Notes: generated by a model from the letters alone, not told the origin. A stretch of 40,444 bases of DNA from an uncultured beta proteobacterium (GCA_903928055.1 CAIYPG010000166.1:1-40444), one strand, 5' to 3'; shown: positions 1 through 10,114, numbered from the stretch's first letter. Numbers and translations: made by a program.

Positions 1-2
1 CC

Positions 3-2765
3 TATCTGGACAATCCGCAGTCCATCCCCGAGCAGTGGCGGGAATATTTCGACAAGATGCAGCTTTTGCCGGGGAGCGACGAGGGCGGTGGGCGTGATGT
101 GGCCCACGGCCCCATCATCGAATCCTTTGCACAGCGTGCCAAACAGGGCAGCCTTCGCCCCTCAGCGTCCCCCGCAGAATTGGGTGTCGAGCGCAAGCAG
201 GTATATGTGCTGCTGCTCATTACCGCCTATAGGACCATGGGTTGCCGGTGGTCCGAGCTTGACCCGCTGAAGCGCCAGCAGCGACCGCAGATTCCCGAAC
301 TCGAGCCGGCGTTTTATGATTTGACCGAGTCAGACATGGATTTGGTGTTCAACACCGGGACTCTGGTCGGGCCTGAACGAGCAACATTGCGGGAGATACT
401 CCAGGCGCTGCGCGAGACCTACTGCGGATCCATCGGTGCCGAATACATGTACATCAGCGACATGGCACAGAAGAGCTGGATCCAGCAACGGCTGGAATCG
501 GTTCGTTCCCGCCCCAGTTTCTCGCCCGAGGTCAAGAAGCGCATTCTCGAAAGGCTAACGGCTGCAGAAACACTGGAAAAATACCTGCACACCAGATATG
601 TCGGGCAGAAGCGTTTTTCTCTGGAGGGTGGTGAAACGTTGATTGCCTGCATGGATGACATCGTCCAGCGTGCCGGCAGCCAGGGTGTCGAGGAACTGGT
701 GGTTGGCATGGCACATCGCGGCCGCCTCAACGTCCTCGTCAATACCGTGGGCAAATCGCCCAAGGAACTGTTCTCCGAGTTTGAAGGCAAACATGTTGGT
801 GATGTTCTGGCTTCGACCGGCGACGTGAAATACCATAATGGTTTTTCATCGGACGTCTCGACGCCGGGCGGACCAATTCACCTCTCGCTAGCATTCAATC
901 CGTCCCACTTGGAGATCGTCAATCCGGTGGTCGAGGGCTTGGTGCGCGCCCGGCAGCATCGCCGGGGTGACAAGACCGGCGACAAGGTCATGCCGCTGCT
1001 CATGCATGGCGATGCCTCCTATGCGGGGCAGGGGGTTGTCATGGAGACCCTCAACCTGTCTCAGACGCGTGGCTATTCGACCGGTGGAACGGTGCATATC
1101 GTGGTCAACAACCAGATCGGCTTCACGACGTCCGATCCGCGCGATTCGCGCTCGACCCTGTACTGCACCGACGTGTCGAAAATGGTGGAAGCACCAATTC
1201 TGCACGTCAATGCCGATGATCCCGAGGCATCGCTTTTCGTGTGCCAGTTGGCAATGGACTTCCGCAAGGAGTTCAAGAAGGACATCATCATTGACCTGGT
1301 GTGCTTCCGCCGCCTAGGTCACAACGAGCAGGATGAGCCGTTCGTCACCCAGCCGCTGATGTACAAGAAGATTTCGCAGCACCCCGGCACCCGCAAGCTC
1401 TACGCCGACAAGCTGATTGCGCAAGGCGTGATCAAGGCGGACGATCCGGAGCGCTTCATCAAGGAATATCGCCAGGCCCTGGATGAAGGTCGCTCCACTT
1501 CAAGCCCGGTTCTTTCCAGTTATCAGCGCGAACATGCCATCGACTGGTCGCAGTTCACGAACGCAAAGTGGACGGACAACGCGGATACTTCCGTGCCGCT
1601 GGCTGATTTGCAGCGACTTGGTGAGCGCCTGACCACCATTCCCGCGGGATTCAAGCTGCATCCCACGGTTGAGCGGGTCAATCAGGCGCGCCGCGAAATG
1701 GCACAGGGCAAAAAGATGCTCGACTGGGGCATGGCCGAAAACCTCGCCTACGCAACATTGCTGGTCAATGGCTATGGCGTGAGACTTTCCGGGCAGGACT
1801 CCGGCCGTGGGACGTTCGCACACCGCCATGCCGTGTTCCATGACCAGAACCGCGAAAAATGGGACGCCGGCACCTACATTCCGCTGCAGAATCTTGCGGA
1901 AAAACAGAGCAATTTTGTCGTCATTGACTCGGTCCTTTCCGAAGAGGCCGTTCTCGGTTTCGAGTATGGCTATGCCTGTGCCGAGCCAAACGAACTGACC
2001 ATCTGGGAAGCGCAGTTTGGCGATTTTGCCAACGGTGCGCAGGTCGTGATCGACCAGTTCATTTCCTCGGGCGAGGCCAAGTGGGGCAGGGTTTGCGGTC
2101 TGGTGATGCTGCTCCCGCACGGCTACGAGGGACAGGGGCCGGAGCACAGTTCTGCACGCCTTGAGCGCTACCTGCAGGCCTGCGCGGAACACAATATCCA
2201 AGTCTGCTATCCCTCGACGCCAGCCCAGATCTACCATCTCCTGCGCCGCCAGATGGTGCGCAATTTCCGCAAGCCGCTGGTCGTGATGACTCCGAAGTCG
2301 CTGCTGCGCAAACCCGAGGCCGTGTCTCCGCTGAAGGATCTGGCCAAGGGCGAATTCAAGACGGTCATTGGTGAAATCGATGACCTTGAGCCAAAGGACG
2401 TTACCCGCATCGTGGCCTGTTCAGGGAAGGTCTATTACGACCTGCTGATCGCCCGGCGTGAGCGGCGCCTGGACAATATTGCCATCATCCGCGTTGAACA
2501 GTTGTATCCGTTCCCGCACAAGCAGTTTGCCGCGGAAATGAAGCGCTACCCGAATGCCAAGGAAGTAATGTGGTGTCAGGAAGAGCCGCTCAATCAGGGC
2601 GCCTGGTATCAGACGAGGCATTATTTCGTCGAGAACATGCGGCCGGATCAGAAACTGTACGTGTCCAGTCGTCCCTCGGCCGCTGCGCCTGCCGGCGGCT
2701 CGTATGCACGCCACAATGAGCGGCAGAAAAAGGTCATTGAAACGGCATTTGGAAAAATCAAGTAG
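3..2765 (+). CDS. sucA: 2-oxoglutarate dehydrogenase E1 component (5' truncated by window edge)
   Basis: Thiamine-diphosphate E1 subunit of the 2-oxoglutarate dehydrogenase complex. It decarboxylates 2-oxoglutarate and succinylates the lipoyl group of E2 in the TCA cycle. The frame is open from base 3 (reading YLDNPQSIPEQWREYFDKM), 18 codons before the first ATG at 57, so the true start lies outside; probably about 30 residues are missing from a usual ~940-950. Visible family blocks include MAHRGRLNVL, GDASYAGQG, NNQIGFTTSDPR and HGYEGQGPEHSSARLER. The gene is intact to its TAG stop. It heads a sucA-sucB-lpdA cluster. A weak GC hairpin (GCGCG-TTA-CGCGC followed by a short T run, near 2814-2836) sits before sucB and might attenuate transcription, but this is uncertain. 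Confidence 0.98.
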   Translation, partial: YLDNPQSIPEQWREYFDKMQLLPGSDEGGGRDVAHGPIIESFAQRAKQGSLRPSASPAELGVERKQVYVLLLITAYRTMGCRWSELDPLKRQQRPQIPELEPAFYDLTESDMDLVFNTGTLVGPERATLREILQALRETYCGSIGAEYMYISDMAQKSWIQQRLESVRSRPSFSPEVKKRILERLTAAETLEKYLHTRYVGQKRFSLEGGETLIACMDDIVQRAGSQGVEELVVGMAHRGRLNVLVNTVGKSPKELFSEFEGKHVGDVLASTGDVKYHNGFSSDVSTPGGPIHLSLAFNPSHLEIVNPVVEGLVRARQHRRGDKTGDKVMPLLMHGDASYAGQGVVMETLNLSQTRGYSTGGTVHIVVNNQIGFTTSDPRDSRSTLYCTDVSKMVEAPILHVNADDPEASLFVCQLAMDFRKEFKKDIIIDLVCFRRLGHNEQDEPFVTQPLMYKKISQHPGTRKLYADKLIAQGVIKADDPERFIKEYRQALDEGRSTSSPVLSSYQREHAIDWSQFTNAKWTDNADTSVPLADLQRLGERLTTIPAGFKLHPTVERVNQARREMAQGKKMLDWGMAENLAYATLLVNGYGVRLSGQDSGRGTFAHRHAVFHDQNREKWDAGTYIPLQNLAEKQSNFVVIDSVLSEEAVLGFEYGYACAEPNELTIWEAQFGDFANGAQVVIDQFISSGEAKWGRVCGLVMLLPHGYEGQGPEHSSARLERYLQACAEHNIQVCYPSTPAQIYHLLRRQMVRNFRKPLVVMTPKSLLRKPEAVSPLKDLAKGEFKTVIGEIDDLEPKDVTRIVACSGKVYYDLLIARRERRLDNIAIIRVEQLYPFPHKQFAAEMKRYPNAKEVMWCQEEPLNQGAWYQTRHYFVENMRPDQKLYVSSRPSAAAPAGGSYARHNERQKKVIETAFGKIK

Positions 2766-2891
2766 AAGGCTGTCCGGGAACTGGAAAAGTTTCCGGGCGT
2801 ATAGTAGCTTCCGGCGCGTTACGCGCTGAGTTTTTGCAGTACGCGGGGCAAGGCCAAGCCGGATCCTGCGGAAAAACCGAACGGAGCAATC

Positions 2892-4148
2892 ATGCTGGTT
2901 GAAGTCAGAGTACCGCAATTGTCGGAGTCCGTCGCCGAGGCAACATTGCTCGCGTGGCACAAGAAGGTTGGCGAAGCCGTCGCGCGGGATGAAAACCTGA
3001 TCGATATCGAAACTGACAAGATCGTGATGGAACTGCCGGCACCCGCCGACGGCGTCCTGGTCAAAGTGATCAAGGCGGATGGCGGCAGCGTCAAGTCCGG
3101 TGAGGTCATTGCCACCATAGACACCGAAGCCAAGGCCACGACGGCTGGCGCAGCACCCCCACCTGTCGTCAAACCCGAACCTGCTTCGGTAGCACCAACC
3201 CCGGCTCCGAGTGCAGCCGATGCGCGGCAGGATGCCCGGCTGATGCCATCTGCAAGAAAAATCGTTGAAGAACAAGGGCTTGATCCAACCAAGATTACGG
3301 GTTCTGGTCGTGATGGTCGCATCACGAAGGGTGATGTTCTCGGCACTGCGGAAAAATCCACTGCTCCCATATCCACGGGCAAACCGGCTTCCGCCGCGTC
3401 ACTCCCCCAGGCCCCATCCGCCGTTAACGTGGACAAATTGCTGGGTGGCCGTCCGGAACAGCGCGTGCCGATGTCGCGCCTGCGCGCACGCATTGCGGAG
3501 CGGCTGGTTCAGTCGCAGTCCACCTCGGCCATCCTGACGACGTTCAACGAAGTGAACATGCAGCCTGTCATCGACCTGCGCAAGAAATATCAGGACAGGT
3601 TCGAGAAGGAGCATGGCGTACGCCTCGGATTCATGTCGTTTTTCGTCAAGGCGGCAGTGCATGCATTGAAGAAGTACCCGATTGTCAACGCGTCTGTCGA
3701 CGGCAGCGATATCGTGTACCACGGGTATTTCGATATTGGCATTGCGGTCAGTTCCCCCCGTGGTCTGGTTGTCCCGGTTTTGCGTGACGCGGATCAGCTC
3801 ACGCTTGCCGGCGTGGAGAAAAAGATTGCGGAGTTCGGCAAACAGGCACAGGACGGCAAACTGACGATCGAGGACCTGACCGGCGGCACATTCTCCATCT
3901 CCAATGGCGGTGTCTTCGGCTCGATGCTGTCCACGCCGATCATCAATCCGCCGCAAAGCGCGATCCTGGGCGTGCACGCCACCAAGGATCGGCCGGTTGC
4001 GGAAAACGGGCAGGTTGTCATCAGACCGATGAACTACCTTGCCTTGTCCTATGACCATCGCATCATCGATGGCAGGGAGGCCGTGCTTGCCCTGACCGCG
4101 ATGAAGGATGTTCTGGAAGATCCGGCGCGGCTCCTGATTGACGTATAA
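2892..4148 (+). CDS. sucB: Dihydrolipoamide succinyltransferase, E2 of 2-oxoglutarate dehydrogenase
   Basis: Core E2 subunit that transfers the succinyl group from lipoate to CoA. The 418 residues show the full E2 layout. A lipoyl domain (about 1-77) has the lipoylation site in ETDK (Lys43). A Pro/Ala-rich linker (about 80-115) follows. The peripheral E3-binding domain starts near Met118 (MPSARK ... [12 protein letters not shown]). The C-terminal catalytic domain ends with [10 protein letters not shown], where His389 and Asp393 are the expected catalytic pair. The ATG at 2892 follows CGGAGCAATC, an acceptable ribosome-binding site. It lies between sucA (126 bases upstream) and lpdA (56 bases downstream). 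Nothing is unusual in length or motifs. Confidence 0.98.
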   Translation: MLVEVRVPQLSESVAEATLLAWHKKVGEAVARDENLIDIETDKIVMELPAPADGVLVKVIKADGGSVKSGEVIATIDTEAKATTAGAAPPPVVKPEPASVAPTPAPSAADARQDARLMPSARKIVEEQGLDPTKITGSGRDGRITKGDVLGTAEKSTAPISTGKPASAASLPQAPSAVNVDKLLGGRPEQRVPMSRLRARIAERLVQSQSTSAILTTFNEVNMQPVIDLRKKYQDRFEKEHGVRLGFMSFFVKAAVHALKKYPIVNASVDGSDIVYHGYFDIGIAVSSPRGLVVPVLRDADQLTLAGVEKKIAEFGKQAQDGKLTIEDLTGGTFSISNGGVFGSMLSTPIINPPQSAILGVHATKDRPVAENGQVVIRPMNYLALSYDHRIIDGREAVLALTAMKDVLEDPARLLIDV

Positions 4149-4151
4149 AAA

Positions 4152-4176
4152 ACTGCTGCGACAATCTCGCAGCAGT
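4152..4176 (+). promoter_or_regulatory. Perfect intercistronic hairpin between sucB and lpdA
   Basis: ACTGCTGCGA (4152-4161) and TCGCAGCAGT (4167-4176) form a perfect 10-bp stem with a CAATC loop, three bases after the sucB stop. No T run follows, so it is unlikely to be an intrinsic terminator. A role as an mRNA 3'-end stabiliser or processing site, giving lpdA its own expression level, is inference. Confidence 0.6.
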
Positions 4177-4204
4177 CGTTCCAGTGGTAAATGAAGGGTT
4201 AATC

Positions 4205-5635
4205 ATGGCTCAGACCTTCGATGTCGTCGTGATCGGTTCCGGTCCGGCAGGTTATATTGGCGCAATCCGCGCCGCTCAGCTTGGGCTGAAAACCGCCTGT
4301 GTCGAGGAATGGAAGACGCCGGGCGGGAAGCACGCGCTCGGCGGAACCTGCCTCAACGTCGGCTGCATTCCTTCCAAGGCACTCCTTGAGTCCTCGGAGC
4401 AATACGAACACACGCTCAAGGGGCTGGGTTCGCACGGCATTTCCGTCTCGGGTGTCAAGGTCGACCTTCCCAAGATGCTTTCGCGCAAGGACTCGATCGT
4501 CTCGAAGATGACCGGAGGCATCGAATTCCTCTTTCGCAAGAACAAGATCACCTGGTTGAAAGGCCATGGCAGGTTTGCCGGAAAGGGCGCGCAAGGCTGG
4601 AGCATTGAGGTTGCAGGCGGAAGCAGCACCGAAACGATCGAAGCGAAATGGGTCATCGTCGCCAGCGGTTCCTCCGCGCGCCATCTGCCGGGCATTGATG
4701 TGGACAATGTCCGCATCTGCGACAACATCGGCGCATTGGCATTTGACGAGGTGCCGAAGCGGCTGGGTGTGATCGGCGCAGGTGTCATCGGTCTGGAGTT
4801 GGGAAGCGTGTGGCGCAGGCTGGGCTCCCAGGTCACGGTGCTCGAAGCGCTGCCCGGCTTCCTCGCTGCCGCCGATGAAAGCATTTCCAAGGAAGCCTGG
4901 AAGATCTTTACCGGAGAGCAGGGCCTGGATATCCGCCTCGGTGCCAAGATCGGAAAAGTTACGGCCGGCAAGAAGGGCGTGACCGTCGAATATGAGCATG
5001 AAGGTACTGCCGGAAAGCTGGAGTGTGACCGGCTCATCATTTCCGTCGGCCGGATTCCCAATACCGGCAACCTTGGCGCTGAAGCCGTCGGACTCAAGAT
5101 TGACGGGCGGGGCTTCATCGAGGTTGATGATCATTGCCGCACGAACCTTCCCAATGTTTTTGCCGTGGGCGATGTTGTGCGCGGCCCGATGCTGGCCCAC
5201 AAGGGCGAGGAAGAGGGCGTCATGGTGGCGGAGCTCATTGCCGGACAGAAGAGCCATGTGGACTACTCGGCCATTCCCTGGGTGATCTATACCTCGCCCG
5301 AGATCGCCTGGGTCGGCAAGACCGAGCAGGCACTCAAAGTGGAAGGCGTGCCGTACAAGGTGGGGCAGTTCCCGTTTGCCATCAACGGACGGGCATTGGG
5401 TCATGGCAATACCCACGGCTTCGTGAAGATGCTGGCGCATGCCAAGACGGATGAGATCCTCGGGGTGCACATCATCAATACCCACGCGTCCGAGCTGATT
5501 GCCGAGGCTGTCGTCGCGATGGAGTTCCATGCCGCGTCCGAGGACATTGCCCGCATCGTTCACGCGCACCCGTCGCTGTCCGAGGTCATGCATGAGGCCG
5601 CGCTGGCAGTGGACAAGCGTGCGCTGAACATGTGA
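4205..5635 (+). CDS. lpdA: Dihydrolipoyl dehydrogenase (E3)
   Basis: FAD/NAD-dependent E3 that re-oxidises dihydrolipoate for the 2-oxoglutarate (and possibly other) dehydrogenase complexes. The 476-residue protein starts at the ATG at 4205, which gives the standard N-terminus [17 protein letters not shown] with the FAD-binding GxGxxG. An in-frame start 21 bases upstream is possible but not needed. The redox disulfide is GGTCLNVGC (Cys49, Cys54). A second dinucleotide fold shows [12 protein letters not shown]. The C-terminal interface has the His455-Glu460 active-site dyad in HPSLSE. It follows sucB after a stable hairpin and is followed by a GC-rich hairpin. The order sucA-sucB-lpdA is typical of betaproteobacteria. 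Confidence 0.97.
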   Translation: MAQTFDVVVIGSGPAGYIGAIRAAQLGLKTACVEEWKTPGGKHALGGTCLNVGCIPSKALLESSEQYEHTLKGLGSHGISVSGVKVDLPKMLSRKDSIVSKMTGGIEFLFRKNKITWLKGHGRFAGKGAQGWSIEVAGGSSTETIEAKWVIVASGSSARHLPGIDVDNVRICDNIGALAFDEVPKRLGVIGAGVIGLELGSVWRRLGSQVTVLEALPGFLAAADESISKEAWKIFTGEQGLDIRLGAKIGKVTAGKKGVTVEYEHEGTAGKLECDRLIISVGRIPNTGNLGAEAVGLKIDGRGFIEVDDHCRTNLPNVFAVGDVVRGPMLAHKGEEEGVMVAELIAGQKSHVDYSAIPWVIYTSPEIAWVGKTEQALKVEGVPYKVGQFPFAINGRALGHGNTHGFVKMLAHAKTDEILGVHIINTHASELIAEAVVAMEFHAASEDIARIVHAHPSLSEVMHEAALAVDKRALNM

Positions 5636-5639
5636 CCTG

Positions 5640-5670
5640 CGCCGCCCGTCCGCTGTTGACGGGCAGGCGG
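5640..5670 (+). terminator. Possible intrinsic terminator after lpdA
   Basis: GCCCGTC (5644-5650) pairs with GACGGGC (5658-5664), and the stem extends by about four more G-C pairs past a bulged A. Only a weak T stretch (TTTT at 5691) lies downstream, so termination would be poor. It may instead be a stability hairpin between lpdA and zapE. Confidence 0.35.
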
Positions 5671-5698
5671 CAGTGATCCAGTCACTCCAGTTTTGGAC

Positions 5699-6865
5699 AT
5701 GCGCGACACCCCTGGCGAACTTTCACGGCAATTCGAAATTGCGGAAGGCGAGCGCCTTTCCGTCATTGACCTTTACCGGCGCACGCTGGCAAAGCGCAAT
5801 TACCAGGCGGATGCCTCGCAGATGGCCGCAGTGGAGCGCCTGCAACGCCTGCACGACGAATGGACCGGCTACAAGCACCGCCGCAGGACGGCCTTGCATC
5901 GCCTGCTGGTGCGCCCGGCGCTGCCGCGGGGTGTTTATCTCTGGGGTTCAGTGGGGCGCGGAAAAAGTTTCCTCATGGACAGCTTTTATCTGTCCCTCCC
6001 GCTGGATCGAAAATGCCGCGTGCACTTCCATCACTTCATGCGCGACGTCCATCGCGAACTGGAGGACCTGAAGGGAACGGAAGATCCGCTGGCCGCGCTC
6101 GCCGCGCGCCTCGCCAGCCGGTACCGGCTGATCTGTTTTGATGAAATGCACGTCAATGACATTGCTGACGCCATGATCCTGGGCCGGCTGTTGCGCAAGA
6201 CCATGGACCTGGGCGTGGTGTACTGCATGACCTCGAACTACCATCCGGACCTGCTCTACAAGGATGGGCTGAAGCGCGACAATTTCATGCCGGCAATCGC
6301 GTTGATCAAAGACCGGCTGGACATCATCAATGTCGACGGCGGCATAGACTACCGGCGGCGTGCACTGGAGCAGGTAAAGACCTATATGACACCGCTGGAT
6401 GCGACCGCGGAAGCGGCGCTATTTGAAACTTTCTCCCGGCTTGCGGAAGTCGAGGAGGAAAGCGAGCCGCTGGAAATCGAGGGCCGGCCGATTCCCTACC
6501 TGCACCGCGCCGGCGGCGTGATCTGGTTTGATTTCATGGCCGTGTGCGGCTGGGGGCGTTCGCAGCTTGATTACCTGGAACTCGCGCGCAGCTTCCATAC
6601 CGTCATCGTGGCGAACGTTCCGCGCATCGGGCTCTCGCTGGTGGACGAAGGGCGGCGCTTCACGCTGATGGTAGATGTGTTCTACGACAATCGGGTGAAG
6701 CTCATCCTGTCAGCTGAGGCATTGCCTGAAGAATTGCTCAAGGTGGAGGAAGGCGCTGGTGATGCGCGCATCCGAGCCATGGCTTTCGAATTCGAGCGCA
6801 CCGCAAGCCGCCTCATTGAAATGCAGTCCAGGGAGTATCTTTCGCAACAGAAGGTCAGCTATTGA
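5699..6865 (+). CDS. zapE: Cell division protein ZapE (AFG1-like ATPase)
   Basis: AFG1/ZapE P-loop ATPase; in E. coli ZapE acts at the Z-ring late in constriction. Of 388 residues, Walker A is GSVGRGKS (about 83-90) and Walker B is LICFDEMHVND (about 144-154). The conserved stretch CMTSNYHPDLLYKDGLKR follows, then a C-terminal region ending FEFERTASRLIEM that is typical of the family. The ATG at 5699 is chosen. A TTG at 5693 would add two residues, and neither has a strong Shine-Dalgarno sequence. It lies 63 bases after lpdA, an order often seen in betaproteobacteria, and could be co-transcribed with it. Confidence 0.93.
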   Translation: MRDTPGELSRQFEIAEGERLSVIDLYRRTLAKRNYQADASQMAAVERLQRLHDEWTGYKHRRRTALHRLLVRPALPRGVYLWGSVGRGKSFLMDSFYLSLPLDRKCRVHFHHFMRDVHRELEDLKGTEDPLAALAARLASRYRLICFDEMHVNDIADAMILGRLLRKTMDLGVVYCMTSNYHPDLLYKDGLKRDNFMPAIALIKDRLDIINVDGGIDYRRRALEQVKTYMTPLDATAEAALFETFSRLAEVEEESEPLEIEGRPIPYLHRAGGVIWFDFMAVCGWGRSQLDYLELARSFHTVIVANVPRIGLSLVDEGRRFTLMVDVFYDNRVKLILSAEALPEELLKVEEGAGDARIRAMAFEFERTASRLIEMQSREYLSQQKVSY

Positions 6866-6887
6866 AGATAATAATTCCTTTATGAAA

Positions 6888-6915
6888 TTGCTTCGATAAA
6901 AGATAATTCTATAAA
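6888..6915 (+). promoter_or_regulatory. Candidate sigma-70 promoter for the AcuI-type gene
   Basis: In a markedly A+T-rich 62-80 base gap, TTGCTT (6888-6893) and TATAAA (6910-6915) are separated by 16 bases, with the coding start about 28 bases downstream. It is an inspection-based call only. Confidence 0.35.
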
Positions 6916-6942
6916 AGTGATCATATTATGGAAGCAATGAGC

Positions 6943-7935
6943 ATGTCCAAATTCAAGGCGTTTCGCATACGCGAGTCAGGCGGAAAGATTGCCTCTGGCT
7001 TCGAGCAGGTGTCGATGGAGGAGCTTGATGCCGGTGAGGTCGTGGTCAAGGTCGCCTACTCCAGCATCAACTACAAGGATGCATTGGCTGCCACCGGGGC
7101 CGGAAAGATCATCCGGCGCTTCCCCTGCATCGGGGGCATTGATCTTTCCGGAACGGTGGTCGAGTCCTCGGATAACCGCTTCAAGCCGGGCGATCCGGTC
7201 ATCGCGACCAGCTTCGATCTGGGTGTGGCTCATGATGGCGGCTACACCGAGTACGCGCGTGTGCCTGCCGCCTGGGTGGTGCCATTGCCAAAGGGCCTGA
7301 GCTTGTTCGAAGCCATGGCACTGGGCACCGCAGGCTACACCGCCGGCCTGGCCGTGCTGCGCATGGAACACAATGGACTGACGCCGGTGCAGGGGCCGGT
7401 CATCGTCACCGGCGCCACGGGAGGCGTCGGTTCGCTAGCTGTCGACATGCTTTCTGCATTGGGTTATCAGGTTGTAGCTGTCACTGGCAAGGAGGCAGAG
7501 ACCATATATCTGAAGCACCTGGGCGCGACCGAGGTGAGGCTGCGCCAGAGCATCGACCTCGCGAAAATCCGCCCACTGGACAAGGCCCAGTGGGCCGGCG
7601 CGGTCGACAACCTGGGCGGCGACATGCTGGCCTGGATCGCCAGTGGAATGAAGGACGATGGCTGCATCGCCAGCATCGGCTTGGCCGCCGGCATGAACCT
7701 CAACACGACGGTGGCGCCCTTCATCCTGCGTGGCGTGAATCTGATCGGCATCAACTCGGTCAGCACGCCCATGCCGCTGCGGCAAAAAGTGTGGGAACGT
7801 CTGGCTGGTGACATGCGACCGCGGCACCTGAAGGAATTGGCCACCACACTGCCTTTTGATCAACTGCCCGGTGCCTTTGATGCCTTCATCAGCGCCAAGG
7901 TCCGCGGGCGCATCGTTGTGGCCATTGGTCAATAG
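6943..7935 (+). CDS. acuI: YhdH/AcuI-type NADPH-dependent acryloyl-CoA reductase / quinone oxidoreductase
   Basis: Zinc-free medium-chain dehydrogenase/reductase of the YhdH/AcuI family. Characterised AcuI enzymes reduce acryloyl-CoA to propionyl-CoA with NADPH. The N-terminus KFKAFRIRE and the blocks SSINYKDALA, GIDLSGTV, and VTGATGGVGSLAVDML (nucleotide fold) are typical, as is the C-terminus KVRGRIVVAI. The chosen ATG at 6943 has GGAAG eight bases upstream and gives 330 residues, as expected for the family. ATGs at 6928 and 6937 are in frame, but 6928 has no ribosome-binding site. It lies 46 bases before a CoA-transferase gene, so both may act on the same acyl-CoA. The exact substrate cannot be read from the sequence, and the symbol is by family resemblance. 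Confidence 0.85.
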   Translation: MSKFKAFRIRESGGKIASGFEQVSMEELDAGEVVVKVAYSSINYKDALAATGAGKIIRRFPCIGGIDLSGTVVESSDNRFKPGDPVIATSFDLGVAHDGGYTEYARVPAAWVVPLPKGLSLFEAMALGTAGYTAGLAVLRMEHNGLTPVQGPVIVTGATGGVGSLAVDMLSALGYQVVAVTGKEAETIYLKHLGATEVRLRQSIDLAKIRPLDKAQWAGAVDNLGGDMLAWIASGMKDDGCIASIGLAAGMNLNTTVAPFILRGVNLIGINSVSTPMPLRQKVWERLAGDMRPRHLKELATTLPFDQLPGAFDAFISAKVRGRIVVAIGQ

Positions 7936-7981
7936 TCCGGGCTTCTCGCTGCGGACAATGAGAACAGGAGTTGACTGGAAC

Positions 7982-9205
7982 ATGGCAGGCGCACTTTCCC
8001 ATATCCGCGTGCTGGATCTCAGCCGCGTACTGGCCGGTCCCTGGTGCGGGCAGAATCTTGCCGACCTGGGCGCCGATGTCATCAAGGTCGAACGTCCCGG
8101 TACCGGTGATGAGTCGCGCACCTGGGGTCCGCCGTGGGTGAAGGACGGGCAGGGTGGGGATACTCGTGACTCAACCTATTTCACTTCGACCAACCGCAAC
8201 AAACGCTCCATCACTGTTGATATCGCCAAGCCCGAAGGGCAGGCGCTGGTCCGGGAACTGGCCGCCGGCGTTGATGTCCTGATCGAGAACTTCAAGGTCG
8301 GCGACCTGAAGCGCTACGGACTGGGCTACGCGGACATCCGGGCGATCAATCCCGGGATCATCTACTGCTCCGTAACCGGATTCGGGCAGGATGGGCCCTC
8401 CGCCCAGCGGCCCGGGTACGATTTCATCTTCCAGGGTGAAGGCGGCCTGATGAGCATTACGGGAGAGCGCGACGACCTGCCTGGGGGCGGGCCGGAGAAA
8501 GTGGGCATTGCCGTGACCGACATTCTGTCCGGACTCAATTCCACCGTGGCCATCCTTGCGGCACTGGAGCATCGCCACATCAGCGGCCGTGGACAGTACA
8601 TCGATACGGCCCTGATGGACAACATCGTGGCCTTTGGCGCAAACCAGATCGTCGGTTACTTTGCCACCGGCCAGGTGCCACGCCGCTACGGCAATGCCCA
8701 TCCGAATCTTGCTCCGTACGGCGTGTTCCGGACCGGCGATGGCCACATGATCGTGGCCTGCGGGAACCAGGGACAGTGGGAGCGGTTCTGCAGTGCCATC
8801 GGGCGAAGTGAGCTGCCGGGGGACGCGCGATTCCGTGATATTCCGGGGCGCAACGCCCATCGTCCGGTGCTGACCGAGGAAATCGAGCGAACCCTGATGG
8901 CCCATACGACGGCCCACTGGATGGCCTTGCTCCAGGCCGCTGATGTTCCCAACGGTCCCATCAACAACTATCAGCAGGTATTCGAGCATCCCCAGGTCGT
9001 GCATCGCAAGTTGCGCGTCGACATGAAGCACGCCAGGGGAGGGACGACTTCTACGGTGGCGAGTCCCCTGCGGTTGTCGGAGACACCGGTGGAATATCGC
9101 CGGGCACCGCCGGTACTGGGCCAGCATACCGTGGAAATCCTGTCCGAAGTCCTGGGGAAAAACCCTGCAGAAATCGAGCGCCTGAAGCAGGGCGGGATCG
9201 TCTAG
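7982..9205 (+). CDS. CaiB/BaiF family (class III) CoA-transferase
   Basis: Class III CoA-transferase moving CoA between carboxylic acids through an aspartyl-CoA anhydride. The 407 residues begin MAGALSHIRVLDLSRVLAGP and show the family blocks LADLGADVIKVERPGTGD, NRNKRSITVDI, DVLIENFKVG and SVTGFGQDGP. The likely catalytic Asp is about residue 213 in IDTALMDN. The ATG at 7982 is preferred over upstream in-frame starts that would overlap acuI; AGGAG lies 11 bases before it. It probably forms an operon with the upstream acuI-type gene and is convergent with the TPR gene, 28 bases away. The acid substrate is unknown. Confidence 0.92.
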   Translation: MAGALSHIRVLDLSRVLAGPWCGQNLADLGADVIKVERPGTGDESRTWGPPWVKDGQGGDTRDSTYFTSTNRNKRSITVDIAKPEGQALVRELAAGVDVLIENFKVGDLKRYGLGYADIRAINPGIIYCSVTGFGQDGPSAQRPGYDFIFQGEGGLMSITGERDDLPGGGPEKVGIAVTDILSGLNSTVAILAALEHRHISGRGQYIDTALMDNIVAFGANQIVGYFATGQVPRRYGNAHPNLAPYGVFRTGDGHMIVACGNQGQWERFCSAIGRSELPGDARFRDIPGRNAHRPVLTEEIERTLMAHTTAHWMALLQAADVPNGPINNYQQVFEHPQVVHRKLRVDMKHARGGTTSTVASPLRLSETPVEYRRAPPVLGQHTVEILSEVLGKNPAEIERLKQGGIV

Positions 9206-9233
9206 GGCTGACGCAGGACGCCCTGCTGGCGGA

Positions 9234-9890
9234 TTATTTTTCCGCAGCCAGTTTTGCAGCGAGGGCCGGATCAAGTTTCTGCAGGACCTGCACTGCCTTG
9301 GCGGCTTCCTCCCTGCGCCCGCTGCGTTTCAGCAGCAGGCCCATGCTGAACCAGGCTGGGGACATTCCCGGCTCCAGTTCAACGGCGGCATTGTAGGCAA
9401 CCAGCGCACGCTCGACACTGCCGGCATCCTGATAGGCTTCGCCGAGCAGAAAAAGGGAGGCTGGAGAGGAAGGGTCCACCGACGTGGCATGCACCAAAGT
9501 ACGTATGGCTGCATCCGGCCTGCCTGAGAGCCTCTGGGCCTCGCCCAGCAGGTTCCAAGCGTCAATTTCCTCGGGACTGATGCGGGTCGCGCGAGTCAGG
9601 GTTTCGGTGGCTCCAGGAATATCTCTGAGTTGCAATTGCGCATACCCCAGCAGGATCAGGGCATCCTCGTTATTCGCATTGGCTGCGACCATGGCCTGGG
9701 CGAGCCTTGCAAGCCCTGCCCAGTCGCCCTTGCGCTGCAACTCCTCGATGCGTTTTGCATTTTCGTAGTCTCCGCCACGCGTTGATAGCATCGCAGACAG
9801 CAGGGGGGTGACAGGCATAAGCGCAAGCGGCGCTGCGCAACCGCAGGCCAGCAGGATTGCGCCGCCGATCAGGGCAGCCCGCCAGCGCAT
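9234..9890 (-). CDS. Tetratricopeptide-repeat lipoprotein
   Basis: A 218-residue protein with a short N-terminal hydrophobic segment, [16 protein letters not shown], ending in a lipobox-like LLAC. This suggests export and lipidation at Cys16, though Leu at -2 is not ideal. The rest is TPR-like helical repeats, for example [49 protein letters not shown] and [15 protein letters not shown], each offset by about 34 residues. The start at 9890 is one base after the stop of the DUF3460 gene (TGAAATG), so translation is probably coupled. Upstream in-frame starts would run antisense-like through the DUF3460 gene and are not used. The partner and function are unknown. Confidence 0.85.
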   Translation of the reverse strand: MRWRAALIGGAILLACGCAAPLALMPVTPLLSAMLSTRGGDYENAKRIEELQRKGDWAGLARLAQAMVAANANNEDALILLGYAQLQLRDIPGATETLTRATRISPEEIDAWNLLGEAQRLSGRPDAAIRTLVHATSVDPSSPASLFLLGEAYQDAGSVERALVAYNAAVELEPGMSPAWFSMGLLLKRSGRREEAAKAVQVLQKLDPALAAKLAAEK

Positions 9891-9891
9891 T

Positions 9892-10083
9892 TCAGACTTT
9901 GGTCTGATAAACGTAGGCCTGTTGGTTGACCCTGGATTCGAGGGCCTTTTTCTGCCCCTCGGGATCAGGCTTCTTGTCCCACCACATCGAACGGCCTTTT
10001 TGCTGTTCGGCAACGATTTGCGGCTTTTCCTTGAGCAGATCCCGGATCATGCAGGTGATATCCGATTCGTAGTACTTGGCCAT
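9892..10083 (-). CDS. DUF3460 family small protein
   Basis: A 63-residue protein, [20 protein letters not shown] ... VYQTKV. It carries the block [12 protein letters not shown] and the ending [11 protein letters not shown] that I recognise from the DUF3460 family, which is mostly betaproteobacterial. No function is known. It is soluble and rich in charged residues. It is the first gene of a two-gene unit with the TPR lipoprotein and is transcribed divergently from lexA. The ATG at 10083 begins about 25 bases after a probable transcription start. Confidence 0.85.
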   Translation of the reverse strand: MAKYYESDITCMIRDLLKEKPQIVAEQQKGRSMWWDKKPDPEGQKKALESRVNQQAYVYQTKV

Positions 10084-10114
10084 GGCGCTTCTGCGAAAAG
10101 TAGTGATGGATTTG

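Noticed and set aside
4199..5593. Long open frame (464 codons) on the strand opposite lpdA
   Set aside because: It is a codon-bias shadow of a GC-rich conserved gene; its translation shows no family features.
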